From positions 1,488,001-1,552,000 of the forward strand of contig NC_047069.1 of NCBI RefSeq assembly GCF_902459465.1: 64,000 nt of DNA. The letters are read 5' to 3'. A program made the translations under genes and the position numbers. The notes under the pieces were generated by a model. That model saw nothing but the letters and a program-made list of their open reading frames with translations, did not search any database and had not been told where the DNA came from. The stretch comes from Asterias rubens (lineage: Eukaryota; Echinodermata; Asteroidea; Forcipulatida; Asteriidae). This document shows positions 45,147 to 55,812 of the stretch, piece by piece; the first letter of the stretch is position 1; every line of letters starts with the position of its first letter.

Positions 45147-45178
45147 TTTAAAAGCACGACAACTACAGAGAAAGCTCG
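45147..45178 (+). promoter_or_regulatory. Possible TATA-like core promoter of first GPCR
   Basis: TTTAAAAG at 45147-45154 lies about 50 bases before the ATG, in a gene that appears to have no coding intron. This would leave a very short 5' UTR. Weak: an upstream non-coding exon is equally possible. Confidence 0.2.
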
Positions 45179-45202
45179 ACCTATAGGTGCACAACAGGCA
45201 AG

Positions 45203-46318
45203 ATGGGTGCCGCAGTTGTTTCAACTGAGGACATCTGCATGGACTTGACTTTGAATTACTCACAGGACGAGGAAGCGGCAATGTGGCTTCTGTATTATCC
45301 AGCGGACCAGATCATTGTCCCCTTCGTTATGTCCACGGTCATGGCCTTCGGCTTGCTGACCAACCTAGCCTTCTTGCTTGTCGTGGTTCGCGTGCATCGA
45401 ATGCGGACGGCTACCAACCACTACCTAGTGCAGATCGCTCTCTCAGATATGGCGTTTCTCATCTTCGGAGCTGGTGCCAGGATCATGTACTTCAGAGCCT
45501 CACCGGTGTCGTCAGATCATAGGATGACCGGAGCAGCAGGTTGCATTGTTATCCCATTCTTGAACTCCATGGCATATTTTGCCTCCTTGTTTTTCACGGC
45601 TCTGGTGACGCGAGAGAAATACCTCGCCGTTTGTAGACCACTGGAGCACCGCATGCTGCGAGGTCGTCCCCGCATCATCAGGCTAACCTTATCTGTGTGG
45701 TGTGTTGCGGTCTTGATTTCGGCCACCTTGATACCTGCGTCTTATCTATTCGAGCCCTTCTGCATCAAATGGCCGGACTCATGGTCAACTAAGACTGACC
45801 TCCCAGACATCGCAGCAAACTGCGCTCCACTCTCACGAAACTGGGTATGGTATAACAACTCCATGCAAACGGTTCCCTTCTTTCTCACCATGTTCTTGAC
45901 CATCACCATGTGCATCACCATCCTCAGAAACCCACACTTTCGGGTCGCACCGGCCCGGGACGGGCAGCACCTCGGCCCGGCCACCGCCCGTAAGATTCGC
46001 ACTCGCCATCAAATCACATTCATGCTGGTAGTGAACGGGTTGGTTTGCTTCAGCCTGCTCGCTCCATTCGAGTGCTCGTCCATTGCAGCCTGGCTACGGA
46101 CCCTTGTTCCCAATCCCTTGCTAAGTGATGACCAATTTAATCTGAGCACACAGATAGTCAGGATCCTAGCATACATCCAAGCAGCCGTCAACCCCATTGT
46201 GTACTACGTTGTACATCCAAGCTACCGAAGCGCCTTCTTTGAGTTATTTAAGAGGTCCAAAAGATTTGATCCTAACGGGAAAACCCAATCAACACAGCTC
46301 TGTAATACAGTTGCTTGA
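45203..46318 (+). CDS. Class A (rhodopsin-type) GPCR, orphan, 371 aa
   Basis: Single-exon seven-helix receptor, expected in the plasma membrane and coupled to G proteins. Landmarks: N-glycosylation site N18; TM1 N54; TM2 D82; TM3 cysteine C114 (position 3.25, counting from 3.50); E138-K139-Y140 in place of D/E-R-Y, followed by LAVCRP; TM4 W166; extracellular loop 2 cysteines C187 and C207; TM5 P225; TM6 LLAP with P288 and no CWxP tryptophan; TM7 NPIVY (330-334), then the helix-8-like PSYRSAFFELF. The ATG has A at -3 and G at +4. Its closest relatives here are the two receptors 7-12 kb downstream, but similarity is moderate. The general pattern is that of peptide-type receptors (TRH/neuromedin-like by eye); the ligand is unknown. 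The carboxyl tail is short, with no obvious palmitoylation cysteine cluster. Confidence 0.9.
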   Translation: MGAAVVSTEDICMDLTLNYSQDEEAAMWLLYYPADQIIVPFVMSTVMAFGLLTNLAFLLVVVRVHRMRTATNHYLVQIALSDMAFLIFGAGARIMYFRASPVSSDHRMTGAAGCIVIPFLNSMAYFASLFFTALVTREKYLAVCRPLEHRMLRGRPRIIRLTLSVWCVAVLISATLIPASYLFEPFCIKWPDSWSTKTDLPDIAANCAPLSRNWVWYNNSMQTVPFFLTMFLTITMCITILRNPHFRVAPARDGQHLGPATARKIRTRHQITFMLVVNGLVCFSLLAPFECSSIAAWLRTLVPNPLLSDDQFNLSTQIVRILAYIQAAVNPIVYYVVHPSYRSAFFELFKRSKRFDPNGKTQSTQLCNTVA

Positions 46319-46548
46319 TAATGTGACCAAGATAAAGGAAGCGACGATGGAGCATCTCATCTTAAACATTCTTGTAGACTAGAAGAGCCAATGCGTGGAT
46401 AGTTGCTGGCTCAATTGTACAAACGCATGTAAAAAATGTTACGTTTCGTAAGAGAAACCGCCAGTGTCTTTAAGTCAAAGTAAAATAAAACATCTGTATT
46501 TTGAGACAAATTTACAGCGGAACACGTCAGTTCTAAAAGGATGCAACT

Positions 46549-46691
46549 CAAATACAATACCGGCCAAGATGCTTGGACCACGTGACGAAATGTCACCGAC
46601 AATAAACATTAAAACATGGCTCAATACAATTCAAAATGCCGGGCAAGATACTTGGACCACGTGACAAAATGTCACTGACAATAAACATAAC
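46549..46691 (+). repeat. Two-copy ~77-bp repeat with poly(A) signals after first GPCR
   Basis: Two direct copies share the core CTTGGACCACGTGAC followed by AAATGTCAC, and each ends in AATAAACAT. The AATAAA hexamers are at 46601-46606 and 46680-46685, 280-370 bases after the receptor stop, and could serve as its poly(A) signals. The CACGTG in each copy is an E-box. Confidence 0.6.
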
Positions 46692-47427
46692 CTTTTGGTT
46701 AAAACCAAAAATGAAAGACAATATGTTTGAATGCTGAAAATTGTGCATTGATTTTCACTGTTTCTCCTGACTCACAAAACTGATTATTTAGCCCAAATTT
46801 ACGAAGGTTTGTTGTTTCTATATAAAGCTCATCACCGTACATGAAACACTGTATGTAAGTGTATGACAACTCGTCCGTCGGACGGCCATCCATCGAGATG
46901 TCCGAATCGTCGAGTTGTCCGAACGGTCGAGTTGTCTGAACTCCCTGTGAGTATAAATGTCAACTCTTATGTACAATACATTATACCTTTAAGTTAAGTA
47001 CATTTAAAGCCAAGTTCAAACCGTGACGGCTGGGTCCTAAATGTCACGAATTCTATCCCCAACTTGTTTGTCTTCTTCAAGAGTCAGTCAATGCAATTTC
47101 CCTGCCCATGAAATTAATATGTATCAACCTGTACTTAGTACGGCATGATTGTTTGCTTGGGAGGGTAGCCATGGTTCTGAAGACTCTCACCAATGATTGA
47201 TGATGAAATAAGAGATCATTGCCTGAATAAAAATGATACTGCACGAAGCCGCAACTAAAGGTTTGTGTGTCTCATTAGTAATTATCTATGTATGTGGTAA
47301 TGGGTACTTGTTTTCTACACCTTTAATGAGGACCGAGGACAAAATAGAGACAACGGATCTTCATAATGGGAAATCTAAGAGAGGGATGTTCTGAATGGAA
47401 ATGTGTATGATAGTCTACGGGATGGTG

Positions 47428-47908
47428 TTAAAGGCACTGGACACTATAGGTAATCACTCAAAATAATTGTTCGCATAAAAACTTGTGAGAAATGGCTCCT
47501 TCTGGAATAACGTAGTTTTTGAGAAAGGGGTAATTTTTCATTCACACTATTGCTAATATTCAAAGACCAGTCTTCTCACTTGGTGTATCTAAACATATGC
47601 ATAAAATAACAAACCTGTGAAAACTTGAGCTCAATTTAGTCGTCGAAGTTGCGAGATAATAATGGAAGAAAAAACACCCCTGTCACACAAAGTTGTGTGC
47701 TTTCAGATGCCTGATTTCGAGACCTCCAAATCTAATTCTGAGGTCTCGAAAGTTACTTCTTTCTCGAAGACTACGTTAGTTCAGAGGGAGCCGTTTCTGA
47801 CAACGTATTTTTAAGCTATCAACAGCACCGCATTACTCGTTACCAAAGTAAGTTTTTTGCTAATAATTATTTTGAGTAATTACCAATAGTGTCCAAGGGC
47901 CTTTAAAA
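47428..47908 (+). mobile_element. MITE family 1, composite copy
   Basis: Starts with the right-end sequence in reverse (TTAAAGGCACTGGACACTAT, TGTGAGAAATGGCTCC), then from about 47558 runs as a normal forward copy to ATTACCAATAGTGTCCAAGG / GCCTTTAA. It looks like two copies fused head to head. Confidence 0.8.
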
Positions 47909-48299
47909 GACCTCAGACCTGGAGCATTTTTCAGGCATCTGAAACACATTTAAGTAAAACAATTCACATGTTGACGGCGAGGGCGCACTGCTATATGTCT
48001 CGTTTGCTAGTTTGTGCGATATGATCAACGGGACTTGAATTGAGTCTATATGAAGACGCCTGCTTCAAACCTTTGCCCTGTCCATTACACTACACAAACA
48101 ACAGACCTTGTAAGATTTGTGGATGTTCAAACAAATAAAACGTCATGGGCTGCCTGTCTCGACAAACAAATTAGGGATTTTGCAGTCTCGGCTAAAGGTA
48201 TGCCATGGCGGAGTATCCCTTCATGGGTCCAGCATGCTCGTATCCTTGGGTTGGGACACACTTCAGAGTCCACGACAAATTCACCAGTTAAACAACACT

Positions 48300-48541
48300 T
48301 AATATTAAAGACGATCAATGGTGTAGTCAAAGCCGACCACAGCAACATTTTAGAATCAAAACTGCAGAGGGCAAGAAAGGGCAACGACAATCAGTTCAAA
48401 TTACCCGGCATCTCATCTACCATCTACGAGCAATCTTTTTCTCCAAGAACACTGAAATTATGGAATAATCTGCAACAATCCCTCTTAGATTCCACATCCC
48501 ACCAAATCTTCAAAAGTAATAATATTCACAATCTATAGGCC

Positions 48542-48572
<31 letters not shown>

Positions 48573-48573
48573 A
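48300..48573 (+). mobile_element. LINE 3' end with CAA microsatellite tail
   Basis: The open frame 48050-48538 ends in a segment (LILKTINGVVKADHSNI ... SFSPRTLKLWNNLQ) that matches the C-terminal part of LINE reverse transcriptases (typical 'SFFPRTI..WN.LP'). The stop codon is followed directly by (CAA)n at about 48544-48572, the kind of simple-repeat tail that CR1/L2-like LINEs carry. The upstream half of the frame (48050-48300) may belong to the same element but I do not recognise it. Confidence 0.7.
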
Positions 48574-48609
48574 CCGAACTAGACAATGCTCTTCTGACCT
48601 CCTTGTTAA

Positions 48610-48992
48610 AGGAAAAAAAACAGGATTGGTTTTGCTATCAAAAAGTTGCTGGCAGTGTAAGCACTTTATGTGATCCACCATATACATAAACTGACAAACC
48701 TGCAGAAGTTTGAAATCGATCGGGCATCTGGGTCACGAGAGAATAGTGAAAAACTGATTACAAATTTTACATTGCACCAATGGCAAAACAAAAATGAATA
48801 AAACGCTCACTGAGCAATAAACTCCAAACGCGAAATTAGATTACTTATTTCTCATCAAAATATGCAATTTTTGACAGAAATATTTCAAGGGATGTTTTAA
48901 ACTATCATCATCATTAGACCATGTAAGTTTTATGTAAATCTGTGATCTTCACGATTTTTGTTTCTTACCAATTCTGTATAGTTCCTTTAAGT
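48610..48992. mobile_element. Diverged MITE (family 2-like)
   Basis: Right part shows ATTTCAAGGGATGTTTTAAA, CTATCATCATCATTAGACCA and TAAGTTTTATGTAAATCTGT, as in family 2; the left part is decayed. Confidence 0.5.
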
Positions 48993-49327
48993 TCCGCAGC
49001 GGAAGTTTCAGGAGGAAAACCTACAAAGTCCCAACTACCAAGCATAACCACTGACGTCTGTTTCCACGATGAGAGATCATTAACTTAAACCCGTACTTAC
49101 AAAGTCCAATAGCATTGAACCAAAACAACTTCCATAGTGGTCTCCTGTTTTCGACCAGCAAAGAGATGCACTTTATTTTTTATGATCCGTGCATATTGAC
49201 AACAAACAAGCGGTTGTTCAAGTTTATGAGAACTCCCTGTCTTCATAATGACGGCTTGGTAACCGGGCAACACTATTTTACTAGTCGTTCGCAAGCTGCA
49301 AAAAGCCTTTGCACACTGCACTTGCGT

Positions 49328-49665
49328 TGCTTCAAAAGGTTTGGGTACTTTTTGTACGGCACAAAACACAATGTCCACATTAAAGTTACACGATTTGAAG
49401 ATAATGATGGTAAACAAGAGTCCTTAAAATATAACTTGCTGAGGTGCTGTAGTTTTTTAGAAATTAGTAAAATAATGACACGAAAACAGTTTCAGCACGG
49501 TAAACAACGGATTTATGCGGCTCTCTTGAAAACATTGCTCTGTGGTTTTTTGGTCAAAATCTTGACAACTAATGAAGCCGAAACTTCTATACAGGTAAAT
49601 AATATTACAAACATCTCCATTCACAGTGAGTAGAGATTCACGTAATGACCATTGTGTGATGGTCA
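49328..49665. mobile_element. MITE family 2 copy (49-kb variant)
   Basis: GGTTTGGGTACTTTTTGTAC, GCTGAGGTGCTGTAGTTTTT, ACTTCTATACAGGTAAATAA and ATTCACAGTGAGTAG. Same variant as 58335-58665. The 172-residue open frame here is not a gene. Confidence 0.65.
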
Positions 49666-50049
49666 ACAAACATAACTTTTCACTACGGTCGTCAAGTATG
49701 TAAAACTGCAGCCATGCAGCTTAATGTGTTAACAAAATATTTTATACGCCTATTCTGAAACCGAAGTTTCTGCGCAAAGAGACAAAGATAGTCTGGAGAC
49801 TTTCGCAGACTTTTTACTTTATTTACCCACAGACACAGGGTTGCTGATGGTAAACTTCCTGTATAAATAAGAGTCCATTCAAATGTCCATTATGCCGACC
49901 ATCCATTAGTACCTTCTACGCAAGAGTGACGTACAGAACCTTTTACTCGCAATGTTTGTTATTCTGAAAAGAAAACTAAGAAAACTAGGCCTACACCATC
50001 ATAATCAAACTAAAATACTAGTCCCATAACAAAATTTAACAAACCAATT

Positions 50050-50424
50050 ATTAGGGAGGGTACACGTTTGGTAATTGTCAAAGACCAGTCTTCTCACTTG
50101 GTGTATCCCATCATGTGCATAAAATAACAAGCCTGTGAAAATTTGGGCTCAATCGGTCATCGAAGTTGCGAGAAAATGATGAAAGAAAAAACACCCTTGT
50201 TGGACGAATTTGTGTGCCTTCAAATAGGAATAAAATACTTCTAGCTAGAAGTCTTTTATTATTTAAGTGAGAAATTACCTCTTTCTCAAAAACTACATTA
50301 CTTCAGAGGTAGTCGTCTCCCACAATGTTTTATACTATCAACAGCTCTCCAATGCTCGTTACAAAGTCAGTTTTTAAGTTAATATTTGTTTTGAGTAATT
50401 ACCAAACATGTACCTTCCCTTTAA
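50050..50424 (+). mobile_element. MITE family 1 subfamily with altered termini
   Basis: Left end AGGGAGGGTACACGTTTGGT / AATTG; right end AATTACCAAACATGTACCTT / CCCTTTAA. The two ends match each other but not the GGCAGTGGACACTATTGG type. The interior is the standard family 1. Confidence 0.85.
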
Positions 50425-51456
50425 CTTATGTGTAATAACTGCGGTGAATACGAGCATATTCCTACGAATTTCTCATTCAACACCTTTGAGTCACACAATT
50501 TGTCACATTCAAAAATATGATAACCGATCAATCATTTTATGAGCTATTCCTGTGCAAAGAGAAGCGAGTACCGTATTTCCCGAGTCGGCACAATTAGTGA
50601 TAAGTACCACATTCGCCCGAAGGGAAATAATGGGCAAGGGGAAGTTTCTTGGCCCCAAAAGCTTTCAAATAGTAATTTCCTTATTAATTGCGAACAATTT
50701 ACATTCATAAGCTGCACGAACCTACCGTGCAATAGTGTGGGTGAAAATCATATAATGAAGTATATAATACGAAGCTTGTGTGGTTTACCCAATTGTGTCG
50801 TCACGGGAAAGGCAATAATGCATTTGCTTCTCTCCGCACAGGAGTTTGGGGAAACAGCAATTTTTTTCCGATAGCAAGCGAAACAAGTGATTTTTTTTAA
50901 ATAAAAAGTACAACATTACTTCACAGTTGTGTCAAACAAAACATTAAGTTTGGTGTTCAAGACTGATTGGACCCAACTATGAAAAAAGAGAAAACAAATT
51001 GAGTGTATGTTCAAGAAAGCTTCTCTCTTGACTTTAAAATTATTTAAGACAAATAATGTGGACTTTTTGACGCTTGGTGGCAGCAGACATACCAAGTAAA
51101 ATTGCAGACATAAAGAACCCTTTAAGTTGACGATTGTGTTCAAAACACCGTCAATACTTATTTGATATTACTTTTCTGGTAAGGGATTCGCAGAACTTTG
51201 TATGCGTTTCTTCAATTATTTTTCCCGTACGAAAGTAAACAATTACGCGGCCTTCAAGCTGAGATGATCTCGTGAACAATACAGCCATGAGAGAAGTCTC
51301 GCTATGCGTTTTAGCAATTAAGGAACTAGATAAATCCTTCTGAATACATTAGTTTTACCGTCAGCCCTGATAAAAAGCTGAGCCATTTAAACAGACTTGA
51401 GTTTGAGTCATGTTCTTGACATCTATACTCAACTCCAAAACAAAAATCCAACTTAT

Positions 51457-51632
51457 TAAAGGCACTCGACACAAGACCAGTATTCCAACATGCACAACAT
51501 CACAAATCTGTGAAAATTTGAGCTCAATTGGCCATCAAAGTTGCAAGAGAACAATCTCAGAAAAAACACCCTTGTTGCACAATTTGTGTGCTTTCAGATG
51601 CCGAAAAAGGGCTTCAAACCTGAAGTCTTTTA
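51457..51632 (+). mobile_element. MITE family 1, left half
   Basis: TTAAAGGCACTCGACACAAG to CTTCAAACCTGAAGTCTTTT. Interrupted by the next copy at a TTAA. Confidence 0.75.
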
Positions 51633-51633
51633 A

Positions 51634-52011
51634 AGACATTGGACACTATTGGTAATTGTCTAAGACCAGTCTTCTCACTTGGTGTATCTCAACGTATGTA
51701 TAACATAACAAACCTGTGAAAACTTGAGCTCAATCGGTCGTCGAAGTTGCGAGATAATAATGAAAGAAAAAACACCCTTGTCAAACGAAGTTGTGTGCTT
51801 TCAGATGCTTAATTTCGAGACCTCAAATTCTAAACTTGAGGTCTCGAGATCAAATTCGTGGAAAATTACTTCTTCCTCGAAAATTACGTTACTTCGGAGG
51901 GAGCCGTTTCTCACAATGTTTTATACTTTCAACCTCTCTCCATTACTCGTGACCAAGTAAGATTTTATGCTAATAATTATTTTTAGTAACTACCAATAGT
52001 GTCCACTGCCT
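51634..52011 (+). mobile_element. MITE family 1, full-length copy
   Basis: TTAA at 51630-51633 and 52012-52015. Complete forward copy with the inner GAGACCTCAAATTCTAAACT / TGAGGTCTCGA hairpin. Confidence 0.88.
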
Positions 52012-52349
52012 TTAATATTTGAGTAAAAAATTACCTCTTTCTCAAAAAGTGTACGTTACTTCAGAGGGAGCCGTTTCTCACAATGTTTTATACTTTCAAC
52101 CTCTCCCCATTACTCGTGACCAAGTAAGATTTTATGCTAATAATTATTTTTGAGTAACTACCAATAGTGTCCACTGCCTTTAATATTTGAGTAAGAAATT
52201 ACCTCTTACTCAAAAAGTGTACGTTACTTCGGAGGGAGCCGTTTCTCACAATGTTTTATACTACCAACCTCTCCCCATTACTCATTACCAAGTAAGGTTT
52301 TATGCTTATCATTATTTTGAGTAATTACCAATAGTGTCCACTGCCTTTA
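52012..52349 (+). repeat. Two extra tandem copies of the MITE right half (~168 bp)
   Basis: After the full copy, the segment TTTGAGTAA..AATTACCTCT to GTGTCCACTGCCTTTAA is repeated twice (ends 52183 and 52349), about 600 bases upstream of the second GPCR. Confidence 0.9.
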
Positions 52350-52847
52350 CCGACCATCCTAACTTATCTGTGCGCTCTAATAACAGGTTAAGTTTAAATC
52401 ACAGTACCCAAAAGATTAATTACAAAGATCCACGGCACATGTAATTTATTTAAAGCTGCACTGAACGTTTGAAATACAGACATCGAAGCGAAAAATCAAA
52501 CATTCTATAAACACATAAAAAAACTATTTATAAACCCTACCGATACAAACACGTTGCTTATTTTGTTTACCAAATCATCTCCATCAATAAAACAATCCCC
52601 CTACAACCTTTCCTTGCATTTATGAGTATATGGTCTGTTTATTGTTCATTACTATGCAATTGAGATATAGAAACACTAGTGACATGTATTGCAGCTATAC
52701 GCAAGAATGTGTTACCCTCTTATGCATATCAATGTACGTGGTGTGTGTTAGTGTCATGCAAGAGCGTTATCTCACACTGAGTGTTTCTCGCAGGCGCAAT
52801 CAAGTAGCAACACATCTTGGGTGTGCCGGTGTCATCTTCAAGCTTCC

Positions 52848-52880
52848 ATATCAATATTGTGATGTAAGATATTGATATGA
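52848..52880 (+). other. Hairpin upstream of second GPCR
   Basis: Arms CATATCAATAT and ATATTGATATG form a perfect 11-base-pair stem around an 11-base loop, 80 bases before the receptor ATG. Function unknown; it could be chance in AT-rich DNA. Confidence 0.4.
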
Positions 52881-52959
52881 AACACAACTGCTTGGACTCC
52901 TGAGTAGAAATGTAGTCATTGTGTCAAGTTTGCATTTTGGACAACTCGATCGTTCAAGG

Positions 52960-54063
52960 ATGGATGATACTCCTTTAAACTGTACTGGGGATGACGTGTG
53001 GGATTATAGCAATTTCTCGAGCCCACCGTCTGACTTGTTTTACAGTCACACCGATGCCGTGATTATCTCCATCGTCAACCCTTGCATCCTTGCATTTGGT
53101 CTCTTCGGTAACATTGCCTTTCTGTTTGTCATGGCCAGTGTCCCTAGAATGTGGACAGTCACCAACATGTACCTCGTCAACATGGCGGTTGCTGATATAA
53201 TGTTCTTGACCGTCGCTGTGTCGGTTAAACTTGCCCATTACAACGCTAGCCCAGTCAGTGCCGATAAATCGACACTTGGTCACACTGGTTCCGTCGTCAC
53301 CTTCGTGTTGCTGGACCTCAGTTATTTCGCCTCGGTGTTTCTGGTCACTCTGGTCTCGTTCGAGAAATTCTACGCCGTGTGCCGCCCCGTCCAGCACCGG
53401 TTGATGGGTGGTAAGAAACGCACTGCAAAGTTCGTTGTCGGGGCGTGGCTCCTCGCCCTTGCGTTCTCCTTGATTTTACTCCCAGCATGGGTAGTGTACA
53501 TGGATATATGCATTGTGTGGCCGGAACAAAAGGAGTATAAAACTTTACCCGGAGTTATCGGAGTTATTGACTCGATTAACGACTGGTATGCGGACTTCCA
53601 CAACTTGGTCCAGACGATCCCGTTCCTGCTTGCGTTGATTATTAATCTAGTCATCTACATTAAGATCATCCTCCGATTGGGCAACCGGGTGGGCACCGTT
53701 GGGGTTGAACCGAACGCTCGCAACGCTCGACGGCAGAAGGTTCGCAATCAGGTCGCCTTCATGTTGGTTGTCAACGGTGTTGTGTTCTTCGTGTGCCTGG
53801 CACCATTTCAGGTAACATCTTTCGCCCTGACTATGTCCGGCTTTAGTGGCTCCTACAACTTAACTTCTGAGCAGATCAACACAGTTCTATGGGTTGGTCG
53901 GATCTTCACGTATGTTAACTCAGTGTTGAACCCTTTGATATACAGTGCGACTAACCCAAGGTACAGACAAGCTTACATTGAAGCTTTCACCTGCTCAAGA
54001 TATCGGCAAGGCAAAACGGATAGCAGCAATGACGTAACATTAACAGCCACCTTTCAGCAGTAA
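52960..54063 (+). CDS. Class A GPCR lacking the TM3 cysteine, 367 aa
   Basis: Single-exon seven-helix receptor. The open frame extends 13 codons upstream to a GTG, but the first ATG is at 52960 (A-AGG-ATG-G context), giving MDDTPLNCTG as N-terminus. Landmarks: glycosylation sites N7 and N18; TM1 GNIAFLF with N51; TM2 NMAVAD with D79; E135-K136-F137 in place of D-R-Y; TM4 W163; loop-2 C184; TM5 P221; TM6 CLAP (279-282); TM7 NPLIY (324-328), then TNPRYRQAY. Position 3.25, 25 residues before K136, is S111, not cysteine, so the usual TM3-loop 2 disulfide cannot form although C184 remains. It is a close duplicate of the receptor at 57058. Some coding blocks are identical at DNA level, which suggests recent duplication or gene conversion. 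Ligand unknown. Confidence 0.9.
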   Translation: MDDTPLNCTGDDVWDYSNFSSPPSDLFYSHTDAVIISIVNPCILAFGLFGNIAFLFVMASVPRMWTVTNMYLVNMAVADIMFLTVAVSVKLAHYNASPVSADKSTLGHTGSVVTFVLLDLSYFASVFLVTLVSFEKFYAVCRPVQHRLMGGKKRTAKFVVGAWLLALAFSLILLPAWVVYMDICIVWPEQKEYKTLPGVIGVIDSINDWYADFHNLVQTIPFLLALIINLVIYIKIILRLGNRVGTVGVEPNARNARRQKVRNQVAFMLVVNGVVFFVCLAPFQVTSFALTMSGFSGSYNLTSEQINTVLWVGRIFTYVNSVLNPLIYSATNPRYRQAYIEAFTCSRYRQGKTDSSNDVTLTATFQQ

Positions 54064-54175
54064 ACTAAGGCCTGACGTAAGCCCACATCAAGGCCCGAGT
54101 GACTTAGGCCCCCACATCAGGGCCAAACAGGCCCCACATAAGAGCCCTTAGGCCATATCAGGCACACATCTTTCA
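54064..54175 (+). repeat. Degenerate GGCCC/ACATCA repeat after second GPCR
   Basis: Immediately after the stop codon, motifs like AAGGCC, CCCACATCA and GGGCC recur about every 20-25 bases for roughly 100 bases. It looks like a short degenerate tandem array in the 3' UTR. Confidence 0.4.
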
Positions 54176-54399
54176 TGTGGACTTGGCTGCTACAAAGAGG
54201 CTAACTACTTTTAAAAACAAACTTATTGACAAAGCTCTGAGCACAGGCTGATTGCTGCAAAAACGCGAAGAAGGTTCCGCCATACGATGGAAAGCACAAG
54301 TGTGTAACAATACTTTTGTGTTCTGGTCATCCATTTTTATTATTAATTTATACAATCGCTCGTTGTCATTCAATATTTGTTATTACATTTCCTCTTCGG

Positions 54400-54515
54400 G
54401 AAAGAAATGTTCATATGTAAATGTTTGTTTATAATCTGATGAAGAAATGTTGAATGTAAATGCGTCTTTACAATATGGGAAAGACATTTTAAATGTAAAT
54501 GTTTCTTTACAAAGT
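54400..54515 (+). repeat. ~45-bp tandem repeat, about 3 copies
   Basis: Repeated pattern GAAATGTT...ATGTAAATG.TT.TTTA occurs three times in the presumed 3' UTR of the second GPCR. Copies are degenerate. Confidence 0.55.
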
Positions 54516-54729
54516 GTTCGGTTAACATAACAGTTAAAGTTTCAGCGAGGGATATTCTATAGCAATCCTGCAGTTTTTTAGATGGTCTATAGATTACATC
54601 TCACCATTCCAGGGGCTGACCCATGAACTTTTGCAAGGGTGTGGTCAGGTGTGTCAAATAACTACACGACAGACTGGCGATCGTTTGTGTACGAGTCAAT
54701 GAGAAAGCGGACCAGTCTATGAGGCAACA

Positions 54730-54893
54730 AATAAATCAGTGGGTTAAACTACATTGCCTTTGGCCACTTAGATTTTAAACTATGTTTCTCAAGTCAGTTC
54801 TCTCTTACAAGTATTGTACATGTATTACTACACGACAGACTTGGATCGGACGAGTTGGTCTATAAAAAGCGTGTGTAACCGTTTTTTAATAAA
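54730..54893 (+). terminator. Candidate poly(A) signals for second GPCR
   Basis: AATAAA at 54730-54735 and at 54888-54893 lie 670-830 bases after the stop of the receptor at 52960. The second lies inside a MITE (54840-55160). Confidence 0.3.
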
Positions 54894-55160
54894 ATGCATA
54901 TGGTTGGAAAGATGTTTTAAAAGTAGAATACAATGCTCCACATAAGTTTGCCTCGAAATTGCGAGATTTATGGGAGTCAACATTTTGACTCCATTAAGTG
55001 GCCGACCGTGTTAGTCGACGAGGTAAAAGGAAAACCGTGCAATTTCGAGGCATGTTTGTGTGGATCATTGTATTCTACTTTTACAACATCTTTTTGCCCA
55101 TGTGCATTTCATAACAAATGGTTACACACGCTCTTCAAAGACCAACTCGACCGATCCAAG
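54840..55160. mobile_element. 321-bp TIR element after second GPCR
   Basis: Outer arms CTTGGATCGGACGAGTTGGT / CGAGTTGGTCTATAAAAAGC and the complement ending GACCAACTCGACCGATCCAA / G. Inner arms AGTAGAATACAATG / CATTGTATTCTACT and CCTCGAAATTGC / GCAATTTCGAGG. The centre has TTTTGACTCCATTAAGTGGC / CGACCG. Confidence 0.9.
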
Positions 55161-55214
55161 GCAACGTGTGCCTTTAAGATTCGTTTGTGTACGTGGTCTT
55201 TTTTTTGTGGTCTT

Positions 55215-55247
55215 TGAAAATTACCAATAGTGTCCACTGTCTTTAAC
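55215..55247 (+). mobile_element. Solo right tip of MITE family 1
   Basis: AAATTACCAATAGTGTCCAC / TGTCTTTAA, with nothing of the rest. Confidence 0.6.
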
Positions 55248-55812
55248 TGGCGAATACTAATAAATAAATGCAAACAAATCATGATGTCTTAATCCTAAAG
55301 TTTTAAAGATCTTTATTAATTATTATCGGTTTATGGGTAAAAACCAAAATCAATATTCTCTATCCCCGATGCAAATTTAACATCTATTATATTAATTATT
55401 TGTTTAATAAATTAATTAGTTATTTGTAAAATAATTGTTCACTACTCTCTCTCCTGACGATCCACTAAAGCTTTAGTATAGTCTCTGCCGACTTTCTACC
55501 TGCCACCCAGGTATAGCAGTTACAAACAAGACAGTTCTTTTTAGAATTGGCAACCATGTTACGCATACAATCCCATAGACTCTACTCTAATTTTGTTAGA
55601 GCAAGACACAATGCCCATGCGATTTGTGTGAATTTCATGTAAACTTAAAAACATTCAGCCTTGATTTAATAATATAAATACATTCCTGGATAACATCTAG
55701 CGTTGCTAAGAAACATAACAATGTAAACCACTTCTTATTATTGGGTCGTCACGTATCTGTGCAGAGAATAAAAACAGCCCACAAAAGGCAGCTTCACAGC
55801 AATGTTTCGTTA

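Larger units (their letters stand above)
41869..45202. other. CLPB upstream region to first GPCR
   Basis: Outside the three MITEs listed, no gene is supported. 41869-42675 should contain the CLPB promoter; there is no TATA box near the start. A minus-strand stretch 42373-42271 has an acceptor-like CTACAG and a short open frame but no recognisable product. 44540-45202 precedes the first GPCR and ends in its presumed promoter. Confidence 0.4.

Noticed and set aside
49115..49633. 172-codon plus-strand frame
   Set aside because: Most of it is a family 2 MITE copy.
50539..50874. 111-codon plus-strand frame
   Set aside because: No recognisable motif and no supporting context.
52921..52959. N-terminal extension of the second GPCR from a GTG codon
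   Set aside because: No ATG upstream in frame; the ATG at 52960 fits the family length and gives a normal glycosylated N-terminus.
54933..55217. 94-codon plus-strand frame after the second GPCR
   Set aside because: Translation of a TIR element.
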